From Actinomycetes bacterium (GTDB lineage Bacteria; Actinomycetota; Actinomycetes; S36-B12): a DNA stretch of 59,175 nt. The notes below the pieces were generated by a model, which saw only the letters and a list, made by a program, of their open reading frames with translations, had not been told where the DNA came from and searched no databases. The stretch lies in NCBI GenBank assembly GCA_024641635.1, contig JAHECS010000005.1, positions 1 to 59,175 of the forward strand, given 5' to 3'. Made by a program: the position numbers and the translations under genes. Positions 56,140 through 59,175 of the stretch are shown one piece after another (positions within the stretch are counted from its first letter, which is position 1; each line of letters begins with the position of its first letter).

Positions 56140-57287
56140 CGAGACCGTCCGGCGAGCAGCTGCAGCACCGCGGTGCGGTCCTCGTCGAGGCGCGGCGGCG
56201 CCGATCGGTACTCCGGCGGCGTCACACCGAATGCGACGGGGTTGGCGACCTGCGGCTCGGGACCTGGACGCCTCGCATCCTCGACCTCGACGACCGGAGC
56301 GAGCCCAAGCCGCTCAGCCAGGGCGAACGCCTGGGCAACGTCGTTGATGGGTCCGCAGGGAACGCCCGCCTCCGTCAGGCGCTCCTGCCAGATGTCCGCG
56401 GCCGCCCCGCCCAAGACCTCCTCCAGCAGATCCCTGAGCTCCTCGCGATGCTTCACCCTCTGGGAGTTGGTGCAGAAGCGCGGGTCGTCGGCGAGCCCAG
56501 CGAGGCCGAGGACCGACGACAGCTGCGAGAACTGCCCGTCGTTGCCGACCGCCAGGACGAGGGGCCGATCCGCCGCCTCGAACACCTCGTACGGCGCGAT
56601 GGACGGGTGCGCGTTGCCCATGCGCCCGGGCACGCTGCCGGCGCCGACGAATCCGGAGGCCTGGTTGACCAGGGAGGACAGCAGGCTGCCGAGCAGTGTC
56701 ACCTCGAGCAGCTGCCCCTGACCGGTCACGTCCCGGTGCCTCAGTGCCGCGAGGATCGCAACGGTGGCGTGCAGGCCGGTGAGGACGTCCACCACCGCAA
56801 CCCCGGCCTTGGTGGGCTCCTGCGAGCCGGTGATGCTCATGAGTCCGCCCATGGCCTGGACCAGCAGGTCGTATCCGGGCAGGTCGCGGCCTCCCGTCGA
56901 CCCGAAGCCGCTGATCGAGCAGTAGACGAGGCCGGGGTTGTCGATGGCGACGTCCGGATGGCCGAGGCCGAACCGAGCGAGGGCCCCCGGCTTGTAGTTC
57001 TCGACCAGGACGTCGGCTGAGATGGCGAGACGACGAGCGACGTCGAGGTCGTCCGGATCGCGCAGGTCGAGCGCGATGGACAGCTTGTTGCGGTTGACGG
57101 ACTGGAAGTAGGTGGACTGCCCGTCGGGCGCGAAGGGTGGCCCCCAGGACCGGGTGTCGTCCCCCGATCCTGGACGCTCGACCTTGACGACCGTCGCGCC
57201 GAGGTCGGCGAGCAGCATCGTCGCGTACGGTCCGGCCAGCACGCGCGAGAAGTCGGCGACGACGATCCCGTCGAGGGCACCCGGCAT
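56136..57287 (-). CDS. Class III CoA-transferase (CaiB/BaiF family)
   Basis: 383 residues; the family's opening LDGIVVADFSRVLAGPYATMLLADLGATVVKVE and the catalytic Asp140 in PGYDLLVQAMGGLMSITG are present. Paired with gcdH it is most likely a succinyl-CoA/glutarate CoA-transferase (SUGCT-like), making glutaryl-CoA. Other dicarboxylates are possible. Start ATG at 57287; a GntR-type palindrome lies 7-18 bp upstream of it, so a bound repressor would block initiation. Confidence 0.88.
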   Translation of the reverse strand: MPGALDGIVVADFSRVLAGPYATMLLADLGATVVKVERPGSGDDTRSWGPPFAPDGQSTYFQSVNRNKLSIALDLRDPDDLDVARRLAISADVLVENYKPGALARFGLGHPDVAIDNPGLVYCSISGFGSTGGRDLPGYDLLVQAMGGLMSITGSQEPTKAGVAVVDVLTGLHATVAILAALRHRDVTGQGQLLEVTLLGSLLSSLVNQASGFVGAGSVPGRMGNAHPSIAPYEVFEAADRPLVLAVGNDGQFSQLSSVLGLAGLADDPRFCTNSQRVKHREELRDLLEEVLGGAAADIWQERLTEAGVPCGPINDVAQAFALAERLGLAPVVEVEDARRPGPEPQVANPVAFGVTPPEYRSAPPRLDEDRTAVLQLLAGRSR

Positions 57288-57293
57288 AGCGGG

Positions 57294-57305
57294 ATTGTAT
57301 CCAAT
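57294..57305. promoter_or_regulatory. GntR-type palindrome at the CoA-transferase start
   Basis: ATTGGATACAAT on the minus strand, 6 bp from the CoA-transferase ATG and within the 31-bp gap after the acyl-CoA-synthetase stop. Matches the site at 48233 exactly. The position inside the leader suggests either repression of an internal promoter or a roadblock to read-through. Confidence 0.6.
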
Positions 57306-57318
57306 CCTGCCGCCTAGG

Positions 57319-59175
57319 TCAGCCCGTTGTGCCGGAGGCCTGCAGCAGCGGGGTGATCGCGTCGAGGACCCGGACGTCCTCGATGGTGCTCGGGACCGCC
57401 TCGGGCCGACCGTCGGCGATCCCCCGCATCGTCCGTCGCAGGATCTTGCCGGACCTCGTCTTCGGCAGGCCGGGCACGATGACGACCTCCTTGAGGGCAG
57501 CGACCGGACCGATCTGCTCCCGGATCGCCGCCACCACCTCCGCCTGGAGCTGCGCGGGGTCCGCGTCGACCCCGGCCTTGAGCACGACGAAGGCCCTCGG
57601 CACCTGTCCTTTGAGGGCATCGCCCACGCCGATCACCGCGCACTCGGCCACCTGCGGATGAGCGGCGACAACGGCCTCCATGGACCCGGTCGACAGGCGG
57701 TGCCCGGCCACATTGATGACGTCGTCCGTGCGGCCCATGACGTACACGTACCCGTCCTCGTCCAGATAGCCGCCGTCGCCGGTCGTGTAGCACCCGTCGA
57801 ACACGCTCAGGTACGAGTCGATGTAGCGCTGGTCGTCGCCCCAGAGGGTGGGCAGCGTGCCTGGCGGCAGCGGCAGCCCGATGACGATCGCGCCGTCCTG
57901 TCCGGCCGGCACGTTGTCCCCTGCGCCATCGACGACGCGCACGTCGTAGCCGGGAACGGGCACGGTGGGCGAGCCCGGCTTGATCGGCATGGGCTCCAAC
58001 CCACGCAGGTTCGAGGCGATCGGCCAGCCCGTCTCGGTCTGCCACCAGTTGTCGACGACCGGGACCCCGACGTGATCCGTGGCCCAGTGGTATGTGTCGG
58101 GGTCGAGGCGCTCGCCGGCCAGGAACAGCGCGCGAAGGGACGACACGTCATGGTCGCGGACGAGGGCCCCCTCAGGGTCCTCCTTCTTGATCGCCCGGAT
58201 CGCCGTGGGAGCGGTGAACAGTCCCGCCACCCCGAGCTCGTCGATCACCCGCCAGAAGGCACCGGCATCGGGGGTACCTACCGGCTTCCCCTCGTAGAGG
58301 ACCGTGGTCGCGCCACTGAGCAGCGGTGCGTACACGATGTACGAGTGCCCGACGACCCAGCCCACGTCCGAGGCGGCCCACCAGGTGTCGTCCGGACCCA
58401 TCCCGTACACGTTGTCGAAGGACCACGTCAGCGCCACGGCGTGACCGCCGTTGTCCCGCACGACGCCCTTCGGCCGCCCCGTCGTCCCTGACGTGTAGAG
58501 GATGTAGAGCGGATCCGTCGCCTTCACCGGGACGGCCGCGTGCGGCTGGGCGACGGACATCCGCTCGTGCCAGTCGACGTCGAGGTCACCCATCTCCGCT
58601 CGTGCCTGCGGGCGCTGCAGGACCACGGATGCGACGGGAACGTGTCGGGCCAGCCGAAGGGCCTCGTCGAGCAGGGGCTTGTACTCGACGATTCGCCCCG
58701 GCTCGATTCCGCAGCTGGCCGACACGATCACGGTTGGCTCGGCGTCGTCGATCCTGGCCGCCAGCTCCGCCGGGGCGAAGCCGCCGAAGACGACCGAGTG
58801 CACGGCGCCCAGACGGGCGCAGGCGAGCATGGCCACGACGGCCTCGGGAACCATCGGCATGTAGACGATCACCCGATCGCCGCGGCGGACGCCGAGGTCG
58901 GCGAGCACGCCCGCGAATCGCTCCACCATGTCGAGCAAGGCCGCGTACGTGATCGCGGCCTTCGTGCCCGTCACGGGGCTGTCGTAGCGGATGGCGATCC
59001 GGTCCCCGCGGCCGCTGGCCACATGCCGGTCCACGGCGTTGGCGCACGTGTTGAGCACCCCGTCCGGGAACCATCGGTAGAGCGGCGGAGTTGATGCGTC
59101 CAAGCCGACGGACGGCGGCACCACCCAGTCGACCCGCTGGGAAGCCTCGAGCCAGAAGCCGCTCGGATCGCCGAG
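57319..59175 (-). CDS. Propionyl/acetyl-CoA synthetase-like acyl-CoA synthetase (5' end outside window)
   Basis: 618 visible residues of an AMP-forming acyl-CoA synthetase. Motifs: A3 YTSGTTGRPKG, A5-like WWQTETGWP, YTTGDGGYLDEDGY, VMGRTDDVINVAGHRLSTG and the C-terminal lysine region PKTRSGKILRRTMR. The last of these is a Gcn5-type acetylation site of acetyl/propionyl-CoA synthetases. The N-terminal start is cut: codons continue to the window edge (LGDPSGFWLEASQRVDW). PrpE is the best guess; it probably activates propionate, acetate or a similar acid. Confidence 0.88.
   Translation of the reverse strand, partial: LGDPSGFWLEASQRVDWVVPPSVGLDASTPPLYRWFPDGVLNTCANAVDRHVASGRGDRIAIRYDSPVTGTKAAITYAALLDMVERFAGVLADLGVRRGDRVIVYMPMVPEAVVAMLACARLGAVHSVVFGGFAPAELAARIDDAEPTVIVSASCGIEPGRIVEYKPLLDEALRLARHVPVASVVLQRPQARAEMGDLDVDWHERMSVAQPHAAVPVKATDPLYILYTSGTTGRPKGVVRDNGGHAVALTWSFDNVYGMGPDDTWWAASDVGWVVGHSYIVYAPLLSGATTVLYEGKPVGTPDAGAFWRVIDELGVAGLFTAPTAIRAIKKEDPEGALVRDHDVSSLRALFLAGERLDPDTYHWATDHVGVPVVDNWWQTETGWPIASNLRGLEPMPIKPGSPTVPVPGYDVRVVDGAGDNVPAGQDGAIVIGLPLPPGTLPTLWGDDQRYIDSYLSVFDGCYTTGDGGYLDEDGYVYVMGRTDDVINVAGHRLSTGSMEAVVAAHPQVAECAVIGVGDALKGQVPRAFVVLKAGVDADPAQLQAEVVAAIREQIGPVAALKEVVIVPGLPKTRSGKILRRTMRGIADGRPEAVPSTIEDVRVLDAITPLLQASGTTG

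Overview
The window is 59 kb of high-GC DNA with the gene content and order of an actinomycete (Actinomycetota). The evidence is a flavin-dependent thymidylate synthase (thyX), the block rimP-nusA-ylxR-infB-rbfA-truB-ribF-rpsO-pnp-M16 peptidase-dapB, the block ispG-rip1-like M50 protease-dxr, GTG starts with 1-8 bp gene overlaps, PucR-type and Lrp-type regulators, and a luciferase-like (putatively F420-dependent) oxidoreductase. I cannot assign a genus from the sequence alone. No rRNA, tRNA, CRISPR array, phage or insertion sequence was seen.

Region 1 (1-25.8 kb) is mostly housekeeping. It holds thyX, an AzlCD branched-chain amino-acid exporter, lysine/DAP synthesis (dapB), RNA turnover (pnp), ribosome maturation and translation (rimP, nusA, infB, rbfA, truB, rpsO, proS), flavin synthesis (ribF) and the non-mevalonate isoprenoid steps dxr and ispG with a site-2-type membrane protease between them. 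Nearly all of it is on the minus strand.

Region 2 (24.2-37.3 kb) is a polyamine/GABA catabolic locus. A PucR-type regulator diverges from a GABA aminotransferase. A minus-strand operon encodes an aldehyde dehydrogenase (PatD type), a PotD-A-B-C spermidine/putrescine-type ABC importer, an FAD amine oxidase, an agmatinase/ureohydrolase and a saccharopine-dehydrogenase-like protein.

Region 3 (37.9-46.6 kb) is a plus-strand operon for reductive-type pyrimidine breakdown: beta-ureidopropionase, dihydropyrimidinase, CoA-acylating (methyl)malonate-semialdehyde dehydrogenase, a luciferase-like oxidoreductase and a complete NMT1/THI5-type ABC importer. The usual dihydropyrimidine dehydrogenase genes are absent. 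The luciferase-like protein is the only redox enzyme in the operon that could stand in for that first step, and this is the most interesting hypothesis in the window.

Region 4 (46.7-52.8 kb) has a second PatD-like dehydrogenase diverging from an Lrp/AsnC regulator, followed by a class III omega-aminotransferase, a flavin split-barrel protein, a second FAD amine oxidase and a VOC protein. Region 5 (52.8-59.2 kb, minus strand) looks like glutarate/lysine-end catabolism: a propionyl-CoA-synthetase-like enzyme (cut by the window edge), a class III CoA-transferase, a GntR/FCD regulator, a glutaryl-CoA-dehydrogenase-like enzyme and an aldehyde dehydrogenase.

Two non-coding signals tie these regions together. 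A 12-bp palindrome (ATTGGATCCAAT / ATTGGATACAAT) occurs four times, all at region 4/5 promoters, and is a plausible operator of the local GntR protein. A 22-nt inverted-repeat element with the same arm sequence occurs at two unrelated gene ends (30.0 and 46.7 kb) and looks like a dispersed terminator-type repeat. The whole 25-59 kb stretch reads as an island for scavenging organic nitrogen: polyamines, pyrimidines, beta-alanine, GABA and glutarate.
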